Shown piece by piece: positions 9,921 to 18,311 of a stretch of DNA of 64,000 bases; position 1 is the first letter of the stretch; every line of letters begins with the position of its first letter. The position numbers were made by a program, and so were the translations under genes. This stretch comes from JAGDZR01 sp049115695 (GTDB lineage Bacteria; Bacteroidota; Bacteroidia; Cytophagales; Cyclobacteriaceae), in the NCBI GenBank assembly GCA_049115695.1, contig JAGDZR010000002.1, forward strand, positions 152,171 through 216,170. Reading direction: 5' to 3'. The notes under the pieces are model-generated. The model was given only the letters and a program-made list of their open reading frames with translations. It was not told where the DNA came from and did not search any database.

Positions 9921-9959
9921 AACCAAAAAAGGCTTCCATGATTGCTCAGGGAAGCCTTT
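9921..9959 (-). terminator. Rho-independent terminator of atpDC
   Basis: Perfect 10-bp stem (9928-9937 with 9950-9959) around a 12-base loop. On the minus strand the stem is followed by a run of T (plus-strand A run at 9925-9930). It sits 22 bases after the atpC stop. Confidence 0.85.
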
Positions 9960-9981
9960 AAATGATTTATGATTAAGGATA

Positions 9982-10251
9982 TTATCCTTCTTCGTCTCCG
10001 TGAATTTTCTCAGCAAGTACGGTCACCTTGTTGTTCAGCACCTCAACGGTACCGCCTTCCACTAACATGTGCGTTTCCTTGACTTTTTTCTCGATAGTCT
10101 GAATGAACTTCATGTCACCTTTACCCAATGTTGAGATCATCGGTGCATGATTATTCAAGACCTGGAAAGACCCATCGCTACCAGGAAAGGTGGCGCTATC
10201 TACTTCACCCTCAAATACCTTTTCGTCCGGAGTTACTATTTCGATAAACAT
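9982..10251 (-). CDS. atpC: F1-ATPase epsilon subunit, short form
   Basis: N-terminal beta-sandwich domain of the F1 epsilon subunit. It starts MFIEIVTPDEKVFEGEVDS and has the typical FPGSDGSFQVLNNHAP segment that contacts gamma and the c-ring. At 89 residues it ends right after the sandwich. The C-terminal two-helix domain that inhibits ATP hydrolysis in many bacteria (usual length about 130-140) is absent. Short epsilon subunits are known in Bacteroidota. It lies four bases downstream of atpD, in an operon closed by a strong terminator. The other ATP synthase genes are not in this window. Confidence 0.95.
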   Translation of the reverse strand: MFIEIVTPDEKVFEGEVDSATFPGSDGSFQVLNNHAPMISTLGKGDMKFIQTIEKKVKETHMLVEGGTVEVLNNKVTVLAEKIHGDEEG

Positions 10252-10255
10252 CTAA

Positions 10256-11764
10256 TTAAGCGTTAGCTTCAGCCAATAGTTTTTCACCTTTCTCAACAGC
10301 CTCCTCAATAGTTCCTACCAGGTTGAATGCTGCCTCTGGAAGATTGTCATGCTTACCATCCATGATCTCATTGAAACCTTTGATGGTGTCTTTGATATCA
10401 ACCAATGCACCCTGAAGACCAGTAAACTGCTCTGCCACGTGGAAAGGCTGAGAAAGGAATCTTTGTACACGTCTTGCTCTGTGTACAACTTCTTTGTCCT
10501 CATCAGACAATTCATCCATACCCAGAATAGCAATGATATCCTGAAGTTCTTTGTATCGCTGCAATAGCTCTTTTACGCGTTGTGCAGTGTTGTAGTGCTC
10601 GTCACCGAGGATCTCAGCACTCAAAATTCTTGAAGTACTATCCAGAGGATCCACAGCTGGGTAGATACCTAGCTCAGCAATCTTACGAGAAAGTACAGTT
10701 GTTGCATCCAGGTGAGAGAAAGTAGTCGCTGGCGCAGGGTCAGTCAAATCATCCGCAGGTACATATACGGCCTGTACAGATGTAATCGATCCATTCTTTG
10801 TTGAAGTAATTCGCTCCTGCATGATACCCATCTCAGTTGCCAATGTTGGCTGATAACCTACTGCTGATGGCATACGACCAAGTAGGGCTGATACTTCAGA
10901 TCCAGCTTGCGTAAATCGGAAGATGTTGTCAACGAAGAAAAGGATATCACGTCCTTGTCCGGTTCCATCTCCATCACGGAAATATTCAGCAATGGTCAAT
11001 CCGGACAAAGCCACTCGAGCACGTGCCCCCGGAGGTTCGTTCATCTGACCGAAAACAAAGGTAGCCTTACTTTCAGCCAGATCTTCTTTCTTCACTTTGC
11101 TTAGGTCCCAGCCTCCTTCTTCCATGGAGTGCTTGAAGTCTTCACCGTAGTTCACAATACCCGCTTCGATCATTTCTCTCAAAAGATCATTTCCTTCACG
11201 CGTACGTTCACCTACACCGGCAAACACCGATAGACCAGAGTATGCTTTTGCAATATTGTTGATCAATTCCTGGATCAATACGGTTTTACCTACACCCGCA
11301 CCACCAAACAAACCGATCTTACCACCCTTAGCATAAGGCTCGATCAGGTCAATTACCTTGATTCCAGTAAAAAGCACTTCAGTAGAAGTTGACAGCTCTT
11401 CAAACTTAGGAGCAGCTCTGTGAATCGGCAAACCTTCTGTGACTTCAGGTTGAGGAATACCATCGATGGCATCACCAACCACATTAAACAAGCGACCTTT
11501 AATTCCTTCGCCTATTGGCATTTTGATCGGCGCACCAGTATCGATTACTTCCTGACCTCTCATGAGGCCATCTGTAGCGTCCATCGCGATAGCTCGCACT
11601 CTATCTTCGCCCAGGTGCTGCTGTACTTCCAGCACATTTTTAGAACCATCTGGTTTTACGATGTAGACCGCATCCAGAATTTTTGGGAGAGAAGCTGCTT
11701 CAGTATCGAAGCTGATGTCCACAACTGGACCGATTACTTGGGTGACTTTACCTTTATTAGCCAT
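10256..11764 (-). CDS. atpD: F1-ATPase beta subunit
   Basis: Catalytic beta subunit of ATP synthase, 502 residues. The Walker A P-loop GGAGVGKT is at 154-161, GERTREGNDL follows, and the Walker B/catalytic region FFVDNIFRFTQAGSEVSALLGRMPSAVGYQPTL is split by no insertions. With alpha it forms the nucleotide-binding hexamer at the inner face of the membrane. It is paired only with atpC, an arrangement common in Bacteroidota where atpDC lies apart from the atpIBEFHAG cluster. The 263-base region upstream is shared with the divergent NlpC/P60 gene. Confidence 0.98.
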   Translation of the reverse strand: MANKGKVTQVIGPVVDISFDTEAASLPKILDAVYIVKPDGSKNVLEVQQHLGEDRVRAIAMDATDGLMRGQEVIDTGAPIKMPIGEGIKGRLFNVVGDAIDGIPQPEVTEGLPIHRAAPKFEELSTSTEVLFTGIKVIDLIEPYAKGGKIGLFGGAGVGKTVLIQELINNIAKAYSGLSVFAGVGERTREGNDLLREMIEAGIVNYGEDFKHSMEEGGWDLSKVKKEDLAESKATFVFGQMNEPPGARARVALSGLTIAEYFRDGDGTGQGRDILFFVDNIFRFTQAGSEVSALLGRMPSAVGYQPTLATEMGIMQERITSTKNGSITSVQAVYVPADDLTDPAPATTFSHLDATTVLSRKIAELGIYPAVDPLDSTSRILSAEILGDEHYNTAQRVKELLQRYKELQDIIAILGMDELSDEDKEVVHRARRVQRFLSQPFHVAEQFTGLQGALVDIKDTIKGFNEIMDGKHDNLPEAAFNLVGTIEEAVEKGEKLLAEANA

Positions 11765-12027
11765 TATGAATGTAGGTTATTAATCATTTTCAAAATCGAG
11801 TGCGAAATTAAGAACTATTTACGTAAAAGGCCAAGGAACAAGTAGTTATATCTGGGCACCTCCCTCCATTCCACTGGCGTTTCATTTCAGGTCGGGCTTT
11901 CGCTACTATTCAGCCAGCCGGCGACTCAGACAAACCGCTCTATCCCTGGTGTGAAAAATACCCAGATACACGGATTGTCCTCCATTTTTAGAAATTCTAC
12001 TTTTACGTTTCACCAACATCTCTTGTC
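11765..12027. other. Divergent intergenic region with GC-richer element
   Basis: No gene was found. Positions about 11855-11955 are visibly richer in G and C than the flanks, and on the minus strand contain AGCGAAAGCCCGACC and GGAGGGAGGTGCCC. This could be a structured RNA or an intergenic repeat element. It would lie in or upstream of the atpD leader. Only one copy is seen in the window, so its nature is undecided. Confidence 0.35.
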
Positions 12028-12954
12028 ATGAACCGATTATGCTTTTTATTTCTACTGTGCTTTGCATCGACGATCACTTATGGGCAGGAAGCGCTCGATC
12101 AATTGATCAAACAGAATGCTGGCGATGCTGATCTGGTAAAAAGGCTGAAAACGTTTAAGTCTGCCGGAGCAGAAAAGTATTTTGATGTCTCAGATTTCAA
12201 ACCAAACGATTTTATCAAAACAGCCAAAAACTATATAGGCACTCCGTACAAATTTGGTGGGACTTCCAAAGCTGGGATTGATTGCTCAGGATTGATTGTG
12301 AAAACAATGGAGGACCTGGGACTTCATGCGCCACACAATGCCAATGAACTGGCAAAATATGGCAAAATCATTCTAGATAAGGATGAATTAAAACCAGGTG
12401 ATCTCATTTTCTTTACCAGAACCTACAATACATCTCGACTGGTCTCTCATGCGGGTTTTGTGATTGAGGACGATCAGATGTTGCATGCATCAAGCAAAGG
12501 GGTCAATATCACCTCCATTCACAATCCATATTACTATGACAAATACTATTTATTTGGTACCAGGATATTTGGTGATGATGAGGCTGTAACCATGCCTGTT
12601 GTTGTAGCCACCACGCCTACTACTGCTAAACCAGTAACGACAGGAGCTTTAAAAGCCGGCTCGATGGGCTCAGCACTGGCAGCCATTTATGACGTAAAGA
12701 CTCGAGGTAAATACACCGATAGCGGTGAAAAATATAGCGGTGGAGCCCTTACTATTTCACACCCCACATTGCCATTTGGCGCCATGGTAGAGCTGACCAA
12801 CCCTGCAAATGGAAGGACTATTGTTGCCAGGGTGAATGATGGTGATTCCGGAAGAGACAAAATTGAGTTCACTTTGTCCAAAAAGACGGCTAAAAAACTC
12901 AAGATCAAAAAAGATCAGCAAGTCAAAATTGATTTCAAGGTCACAAGTCTTTAA
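12028..12954 (+). CDS. Secreted NlpC/P60 peptidase fused to RlpA-like barrel
   Basis: Signal peptide 1-20, then an NlpC/P60 cysteine peptidase domain (about 60-182): Cys86 in GIDCSGLIV, His141 in SHAGFVI, and His153 in LHASS, as expected for the catalytic set. A Thr/Ala/Pro-rich linker (185-212) leads to a C-terminal double-psi beta-barrel of RlpA type (about 217-305), with VNDGDSGRDKIEFTLS matching the RlpA signature region. It should cut peptidoglycan stem peptides in the periplasm; the barrel may bind or cleave glycan. This domain pairing is less common than either domain alone. It lies 13 bases upstream of the LytTR gene. Confidence 0.85.
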   Translation: MNRLCFLFLLCFASTITYGQEALDQLIKQNAGDADLVKRLKTFKSAGAEKYFDVSDFKPNDFIKTAKNYIGTPYKFGGTSKAGIDCSGLIVKTMEDLGLHAPHNANELAKYGKIILDKDELKPGDLIFFTRTYNTSRLVSHAGFVIEDDQMLHASSKGVNITSIHNPYYYDKYYLFGTRIFGDDEAVTMPVVVATTPTTAKPVTTGALKAGSMGSALAAIYDVKTRGKYTDSGEKYSGGALTISHPTLPFGAMVELTNPANGRTIVARVNDGDSGRDKIEFTLSKKTAKKLKIKKDQQVKIDFKVTSL

Positions 12955-12967
12955 TGCCTGACATGAG

Positions 12968-13798
12968 GTGATTAATTTTGGGACAGTGCTGTTCCAAATT
13001 TTACAGAAGGAGTTTGATATACTGGATGATCGCCATCATCGCATATGGCTGGTGATCATCACAGGATGCTATGCAGTAGCTTTTATGAACCTCTATGTAC
13101 CCTTCAATGTGCAGGACTGGATGCCAAAAGGTGATTTGCCAGATGCCTTCTATTTGACCAGCTTTGGTTTGGTGGGGGCGACTTTTCTGGCTTGCAGTCA
13201 ATTGATTGTGCGTGAGCAATTGACCATTACGCCATTTAAAAGATATCACTTCATTCTTTGGACCTTAGGCGAATTGGTCCTCTTGAGTACATTGATGCTA
13301 TTACTTTTTGGTGAAACACATCTAGGTGGAACGGAACTTTTGTTTGAATACCTGCTTACCATGAAACAGACATTGCTGGTGGGTGCTATTCCGTATGCCA
13401 CGGTGGTTTTGTATCTGCAGGCAAGAAATTCGGCTGTCAAAACACCAGGGACTCTCCTTGTCTCAGTTCCAGATGAGACAGGGGATATCCAGATGAACAT
13501 TGAATTAGACCATCTACTTTACCTGAAAGCAGCCGATAATTATGTTGAGGTGTTCATTTGGAAAGATGATGTAGTGTCCAAGGAATTAATCCGAAATAAC
13601 CTCAAGCGACTAGAGGTTTCCTGGACTGATTTGCCTGTAAAAAGATGTCATCGTTCATTCATGATCAACATGCAAAAAGTGTCCATGACCACAAAAGTCA
13701 GCAATGGTTTGAGTGTTTACTTAAGGGGTGTTATTGATCCTATTCCTGTATCTAAGAACTACATTAAACTTTTCGAACTTACCGGTGATGGTGATTAG
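12968..13798 (+). CDS. Membrane-bound LytTR-domain transcriptional regulator
   Basis: Four TM helices in residues about 25-165, then a LytTR DNA-binding domain (about 165-270) with the signatures LLYLKAADNYVEVFI, LPVKRCHRSFMINM and PIPVSKNYI. There is no receiver domain, so signal input is probably through the membrane part. The start is taken at GTG 12968; no ATG exists near the first TM helix. It is followed by the cytochrome operon, and a direct repeat of LytTR-site geometry lies 10 bases after its stop, which suggests it controls that operon. This regulatory link is inference. Confidence 0.82.
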   Translation: MINFGTVLFQILQKEFDILDDRHHRIWLVIITGCYAVAFMNLYVPFNVQDWMPKGDLPDAFYLTSFGLVGATFLACSQLIVREQLTITPFKRYHFILWTLGELVLLSTLMLLLFGETHLGGTELLFEYLLTMKQTLLVGAIPYATVVLYLQARNSAVKTPGTLLVSVPDETGDIQMNIELDHLLYLKAADNYVEVFIWKDDVVSKELIRNNLKRLEVSWTDLPVKRCHRSFMINMQKVSMTTKVSNGLSVYLRGVIDPIPVSKNYIKLFELTGDGD

Positions 13799-13807
13799 AG
13801 GCAGCAT

Positions 13808-13837
13808 TATTCACCCCTAATAGCCAATATTCACCCC
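13808..13837 (+). promoter_or_regulatory. Direct repeat, candidate LytTR operator
   Basis: Two identical copies of TATTCACCCC at 13808-13817 and 13828-13837, 20 bases apart, i.e. on the same face of the helix about two turns apart. LytTR proteins typically bind such direct repeats. The site lies between the LytTR gene and the cytochrome operon, roughly 65-95 bases before the expected transcription start, a position suited to an activator. Confidence 0.5.
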
Positions 13838-13867
13838 AAACCAGGTGGATGGACTAGGAAGTCAGTC

Positions 13868-13898
13868 TTGAATCTGGCTTTCTTAGCAGTTACATTTG
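13868..13898 (+). promoter_or_regulatory. Candidate promoter of cytochrome operon
   Basis: TACATTTG at 13891-13898 fits the Bacteroidota -7 consensus TAnnTTTG. A TTG at 13868-13870, 21 bases before the end of the spacer, could serve as the -33 element. It lies 43 bases upstream of the chosen ATG of the dihaem cytochrome. Confidence 0.5.
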
Positions 13899-13940
13899 TT
13901 TGTTAAACAATCACACAAACAAAATTTAAGACTACTACTG

Positions 13941-14630
13941 ATGTTGAAATCAATTAAACTGTTAGGAATCGCATGTATCGCTTTAGCTTGTGGGTCCGGG
14001 GGTGAGCAAGCCAAGGAAGCAGCGAGTGCGCCTGAGTCAAAACCAGCTCCTACTGCTGCTGCCAGTACTGACGGGAATGCTGCAAACGGCAAGAACCTGT
14101 ACATGACATGTGTTGCATGCCACGGTGAAAATGGGCAAGGCAACAAAATGCTCAATGCACCGACAATAGCCAATCAGGAACCGTGGTACCTGGAACGTCA
14201 GATCAATAATTTCAGAAATGGATTAAGAGGATACAAACCAGAAGATACTAATGGCGCACAGATGACAGCCATGGCAAAAACGCTCGGATCAGATGATCAG
14301 GTCAAAGATGTGGTTGCATATATCGCCACATTAGCGCCAGTTACTGTGGCCAGCACAATTACTGGTGGTGATGCTGAAAAGGGCAAACTATCCTATCAGA
14401 TATGCGCTGCTTGTCATGGAGCAAATGCGGAAGGAAACAAGACGCTGAACGCCCCAAGACTAACAGGTGTGGATGATTGGTACTTAATAGACCAGTATAA
14501 GAAGTACGGCAATGAGCTTCGCGGGTCACATCCTGAGGACACATTTGGAGCACAAATGAAAGCTATGTCTACAACTTTGAATGATGAGGATTTGAAGAAT
14601 GTCATGGCGTACATTCAAACATTAAATTAA
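13941..14630 (+). CDS. Dihaem c4-like cytochrome lipoprotein
   Basis: Lipoprotein signal with lipobox LACGSGG, an Ala/Pro linker, then two homologous class I cytochrome c domains. Each has a haem motif (CVACH and CAACH), an NAPxxxxxxxWYL segment and a GAQM that supplies the Met ligand. This is the cytochrome c4 plan of two monohaem domains facing each other. It should shuttle electrons in the periplasm. The start was moved to the Met of MLKSIKLLG, which begins the signal peptide and lies just after the promoter-like box; the frame is open from 13896. It is the first gene of the operon with the peroxidase and the beta-helix cytochrome, four bases before the next ATG. Confidence 0.88.
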   Translation: MLKSIKLLGIACIALACGSGGEQAKEAASAPESKPAPTAAASTDGNAANGKNLYMTCVACHGENGQGNKMLNAPTIANQEPWYLERQINNFRNGLRGYKPEDTNGAQMTAMAKTLGSDDQVKDVVAYIATLAPVTVASTITGGDAEKGKLSYQICAACHGANAEGNKTLNAPRLTGVDDWYLIDQYKKYGNELRGSHPEDTFGAQMKAMSTTLNDEDLKNVMAYIQTLN

Positions 14631-14633
14631 AAT

Positions 14634-15824
14634 ATGAAGAAAGGGCTTTTGTTAGGTTTGGTGTTGTTGAATGCGTTCTTGTTTATCAGATGGATAGGAG
14701 AGAAACAGCCTTTGGCAACATCAGCCGAGCCTGATTTACAAAACATTAACCTGCGTAGTTCCTGTCCTCCAGGATTTAGGCTAAATGAAGAGAATGAGTG
14801 CATTTCCATGAATCTCTATATGCAGTACAATTCTTTGCATAATCAGGGAGTTGGAGGATTAAAAACGGCTTTGCCTGAAGGACGAGATGGCTTTTCTCCT
14901 CAACAGATAGACTTGGGCAGATACCTCTTTTTTGATCCCGTGCTTTCAGCTAATCGCTCTGTTTCGTGTGCTACCTGTCACAATCCAAACAAAGGATTTA
15001 GTGATGGAATGGCCAGGAGCATAGGCGTCACTGGTGAGCCTGTGACTCGCTCAGCACCTACCCTATGGAATGTGGCCTATTTGAAAAATCTGTTTTGGGA
15101 CGCCAGGGCAGAAAGTCTCGAGGAGCAAATGAAAGGGCCATTGTATGCAGAACATGAAATGGGCAATACCCCGGAGAATCTTTTGAGAACCATAAACGAG
15201 ATTGAGCAATACCGCGAGTTATTTGCGGAGGCCTATCCAGCGCGCGCTAAAACTGCGGAGATAAAGGAAAATGAAATTTATCGTGCTATAGCAGCCTTTG
15301 AAAGTTCGCTGATTTCACTCAACAGTCGCTATGATCAGTATGCACATGGTTATCATGAGGCACTTAACCAGCAAGAGATCGAAGGGCTTAATGTATTTCG
15401 ATCATTTGTAGCACGATGTGCAGAATGCCATACACCTCCATTATTCACCAATCAGCAAATTGCCGTAATCGGCACGCCTGATCCAGCCGGTATGCCTTTT
15501 GACCCTGGAGCACAAACCACCTATGAAGACACAACGATGCGTGGAGGATTCAAGGTGCCTAGTTTGCGAAATATTGTCAAAACTGCACCATATATGCACT
15601 CAGGTCGATTTGAAAGCTTGAAAGAAGCAGCGGAGTTTTATACGAAAGGACGAGGACATGCAGTGCCGGAAGATGAGTATCTTTATTTACATTGGCATAT
15701 CTGGGAGCCCAATCTGACGGACTATGAATTGGACAGAATCGTGGATTTTCTGCATACATTAACTGACGAAACATTTAAACCGCAAATACCAAAAACATTA
15801 CCTTCAGGACTAGATCCTGTTTAA
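14634..15824 (+). CDS. MauG/cytochrome c peroxidase-type dihaem enzyme
   Basis: Two haem motifs, CATCH at 112-116 and CAECH at 262-266, in the arrangement of bacterial dihaem peroxidases. Flanking signatures are LGRYLFFDPVLSANRSVSC, APTLWN, FWDARAESLEEQ and PSLRNIVKTAPYMHSGRF. An N-terminal hydrophobic segment (4-20) should export or anchor it. A short Cys-Pro-rich segment CPPGFRLNEENEC (44-56) precedes the core and may form a disulfide. It may reduce hydrogen peroxide using electrons from the upstream c4-like cytochrome, or oxidise another substrate as MauG does; sequence does not decide. Confidence 0.88.
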   Translation: MKKGLLLGLVLLNAFLFIRWIGEKQPLATSAEPDLQNINLRSSCPPGFRLNEENECISMNLYMQYNSLHNQGVGGLKTALPEGRDGFSPQQIDLGRYLFFDPVLSANRSVSCATCHNPNKGFSDGMARSIGVTGEPVTRSAPTLWNVAYLKNLFWDARAESLEEQMKGPLYAEHEMGNTPENLLRTINEIEQYRELFAEAYPARAKTAEIKENEIYRAIAAFESSLISLNSRYDQYAHGYHEALNQQEIEGLNVFRSFVARCAECHTPPLFTNQQIAVIGTPDPAGMPFDPGAQTTYEDTTMRGGFKVPSLRNIVKTAPYMHSGRFESLKEAAEFYTKGRGHAVPEDEYLYLHWHIWEPNLTDYELDRIVDFLHTLTDETFKPQIPKTLPSGLDPV

Positions 15825-15842
15825 TCAATACCAAATTCAAAA

Positions 15843-17336
15843 ATGGCAAACTCTAAAAAACGAATCATTTGGATCCTATTAGCACTGGTTATTGGACTGG
15901 TGGCAGGTAAATTTATATTTGGATCTACCCAAGTTGCACCACCCCCAATCATTGAATACAGCAATGCTGAAGGTGGTACCAAAGGAACCATCCCATCATT
16001 TTTTAATGCGGAATCAGGCGTGATTCATGAAGTGAAAGAAGGGGAATCTATCCAGGCTGCCGTTACACTGGCAAATCCAGGGGATATGATCAGAGTGTTT
16101 CCGGGGACATTCAATGAGACCGTATACATCGATAAGGATAATCTGACCATTCAGGGTGTCATCATCGAAGATGAGTGGCCCACGCTTGACGGCCAAAAGC
16201 AGCTGAATGATGCATTTCTATACTCAGGGAATGGGATAGTGATCGAAAACTTCAAGATCATAGAATACAAAGGAAATGCGATCATGGGTCAGGCTGGTAA
16301 CAACTTCGTGATTCGAAACAATTGGATCATTGATACCGGGGTTTATGGAATATTCCCGGAGTTTGGTAAAAATGGTCTGATTGAGCACAACATATTGAGT
16401 GAGATAGAGGATGCAGCCATATATGTGGGCATGTGCGATAATATTGACGTGCGACATAACGAGGTGTTCAACAGTGTAGCTGGAATCGAAATAGAAAACA
16501 GTCGACACTGTTTGGTCGAAAACAACTATGCGCATGACAATACCGGTGGTATTTTGGTATTTATCACACCAGGTTTGCCCATCAAGACCTGCTTTGATGT
16601 GATCGTGAGGGACAACTTTATTGTCAATAATAATACGCCGAATTTTGGAGCACCAGGATCAATGGTAGCCAGTATACCAAGAGGTTCAGGGATAGTGGTA
16701 ATGGCTGCCGATGACGTGGTGATTGAAAACAACATCATTACAGGGAATAAAAACTCGGGTATCGCTATTACAGATTTGAACTTTGGAGCCAATGCTACTA
16801 AAGATCCAGACTCTGAACCGAATCCAGACAGATTGGTGATCCTTGATAACTTTATGTTTGATAATGGCTCTGAGCCAATTGCCGATTTGAAGGCGCTGAT
16901 GCTCACACAGCTGAGTGATAGAGGTCCTGATATTGTTGCCATCGGGGGAGGAGAAGGAAGCTCTATTCGTAATAGGACTAAATACCGAACATTTGGTGTT
17001 GGAGGATATGGTGAAGCAGCTATTACTAACACAGCCTCAGTTACCACATTCTTGTTGGATGAGCCAGTTGCACCAAGGGAAATCAAACCTGAAGAGAGAG
17101 CAGAATTGACCTATTATGGTGTATGTGCAGGATGTCATGCTTACGATATCAGGATGATCGGGCCTCCAACTCAGACGATTCAGGCTTTGTACGCCAACAA
17201 TCCTCAAGGGCTCGCAGACTTTATCGCAAGTCCTACAAAGAAAAGAGAGGATTATCCTGAAATGCCTCCTCAGAATTATATCGATGAAGCGACACGTCTT
17301 GAAGTAGCCAAGTACATGTTGAACGTGAAGAAATAA
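15843..17336 (+). CDS. Parallel beta-helix protein fused to C-terminal cytochrome c
   Basis: An N-terminal membrane anchor (about 5-27) is followed by a right-handed parallel beta-helix (about 58-370) with NosD/PbH1-like turns rich in N, I and V, such as GIVIENFKI, FVIRNNWII and VVIENNIIT. The C-terminal 80 residues hold one cytochrome c domain with CAGCH near residue 426 and a likely Met ligand in YPEMPP. Beta-helix proteins that occur in pairs with, or fused to, cytochromes are known as an uncharacterised family (TIGR03805/TIGR03806-like, from memory). The helix could bind a polysaccharide or act as a scaffold for electron transfer. It is the last gene of the operon, followed by two terminator-like hairpins. 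Confidence 0.8.
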   Translation: MANSKKRIIWILLALVIGLVAGKFIFGSTQVAPPPIIEYSNAEGGTKGTIPSFFNAESGVIHEVKEGESIQAAVTLANPGDMIRVFPGTFNETVYIDKDNLTIQGVIIEDEWPTLDGQKQLNDAFLYSGNGIVIENFKIIEYKGNAIMGQAGNNFVIRNNWIIDTGVYGIFPEFGKNGLIEHNILSEIEDAAIYVGMCDNIDVRHNEVFNSVAGIEIENSRHCLVENNYAHDNTGGILVFITPGLPIKTCFDVIVRDNFIVNNNTPNFGAPGSMVASIPRGSGIVVMAADDVVIENNIITGNKNSGIAITDLNFGANATKDPDSEPNPDRLVILDNFMFDNGSEPIADLKALMLTQLSDRGPDIVAIGGGEGSSIRNRTKYRTFGVGGYGEAAITNTASVTTFLLDEPVAPREIKPEERAELTYYGVCAGCHAYDIRMIGPPTQTIQALYANNPQGLADFIASPTKKREDYPEMPPQNYIDEATRLEVAKYMLNVKK

Positions 17337-17338
17337 CA

Positions 17339-17357
17339 ATCCCCGTACGGGATCTTT
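17339..17357 (+). terminator. Weak terminator hairpin
   Basis: Five-bp stem ATCCC/GGGAT around CGTAC, followed by CTTTTT, three bases after the beta-helix cytochrome stop codon. Confidence 0.5.
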
Positions 17358-17382
17358 TTAATCAGTTAGTTATAGGCCGAAG

Positions 17383-17412
17383 GCGCTTCATGAGTGAAGT
17401 GCTTTCTTTTTT
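17383..17412 (+). terminator. Second terminator of cytochrome operon
   Basis: Eight-bp stem GCGCTTCA/TGAAGTGC (one G-U pair) with a TGAG loop at 17383-17402, followed by TTTCTTTTTT. It is stronger than the preceding hairpin and probably ends the operon transcript. Confidence 0.65.
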
Positions 17413-17559
17413 AGTAGGCCTGAAAAATGTTGTGCCAAGCGCCAATAAACTAGGCATTCCCAAGTTGCAAACTGTCCTACATGAAAAGTTAAATAAGTGG
17501 AATTTTGTATTTCATGACACGATAACTTTGATTAGGACTTAAGATCAATAACTGAAGTA

Positions 17560-18246
17560 GTGATAGATATACACGGTACAGCCATTCTTGATTATTATAA
17601 AGGACAAGATGGACATGACTTGATTTTACATGATCCCTTTGGTGAGGCAGAGGAAATGCCCGTTGAAGTGTTCTTTCGTGAGCCTGAAGATTTTTCAGCA
17701 TTGGAGCAGTTGGCGATGACACATTGTAGAGGAAGCATTTTGGATCTGGGTGCTGGTGCGGGAGCTCATTCATTATTTCTTCAACATTTGGGCGCGCCCG
17801 TGACCGGACTCGACAATTCGCCCGGCTGTGCTGAAGTGATGAGGCTGTCTGGCTTGAAGGAGGTGGCTGAGGAGGATTATCGAATCCACCGACAGCAATA
17901 CGATACCCTGCTATTGTTAATGAATGGGTTGGGTCTGGCTTGTAAGCTTGATCATGTGAAAACCTTTTTACAGCAATGTGGCAAGTTGCTTGTGTCGGGA
18001 GGTCAGATCATTGTGGATTCGTCTGATATTAACTATCTCTATGAAAACTATCCAAAGCCAGACCATGGATATTATGGTGATTTCCGCTACCAGTATGAAT
18101 ATAAGGGAGAGAAGGGAGACTGGTTTGATTGGGTTTATGTGGATCAGAGCTCATTGGAAGGAATAGTAAGCGCTTTGGGTTTAGATTTCGAAATATTGTT
18201 GACGGACGAGCATGATCAGTATTTAGCTCGGATAAGTGGATTTTGA
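17560..18246 (+). CDS. Class I SAM-dependent methyltransferase
   Basis: Rossmann-fold methyltransferase of 228 residues. Motif I is ILDLGAGAGAHSLFL (about residue 63), with the acidic SAM ribose contact in VTGLDNSPG and a motif-IV-like LLLLMNGLGLACKLDHV. The start must be GTG at 17560 because an in-frame TAG lies at 17533 with no ATG between. The substrate is unknown. It stands alone after the terminators of the cytochrome operon and upstream of an LPP20-like gene. Confidence 0.82.
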   Translation: MIDIHGTAILDYYKGQDGHDLILHDPFGEAEEMPVEVFFREPEDFSALEQLAMTHCRGSILDLGAGAGAHSLFLQHLGAPVTGLDNSPGCAEVMRLSGLKEVAEEDYRIHRQQYDTLLLLMNGLGLACKLDHVKTFLQQCGKLLVSGGQIIVDSSDINYLYENYPKPDHGYYGDFRYQYEYKGEKGDWFDWVYVDQSSLEGIVSALGLDFEILLTDEHDQYLARISGF

Positions 18247-18311
18247 AAAATGCCAGATTGTGAAGAATTCGTTGAAACACTTAGCTTTAAGTTCATATTT
18301 AGTTTGAAGCC

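Noticed and set aside
10349..11104. Open frames on the plus strand inside atpD
   Set aside because: They lie wholly within a highly conserved gene on the other strand and show no known domain.
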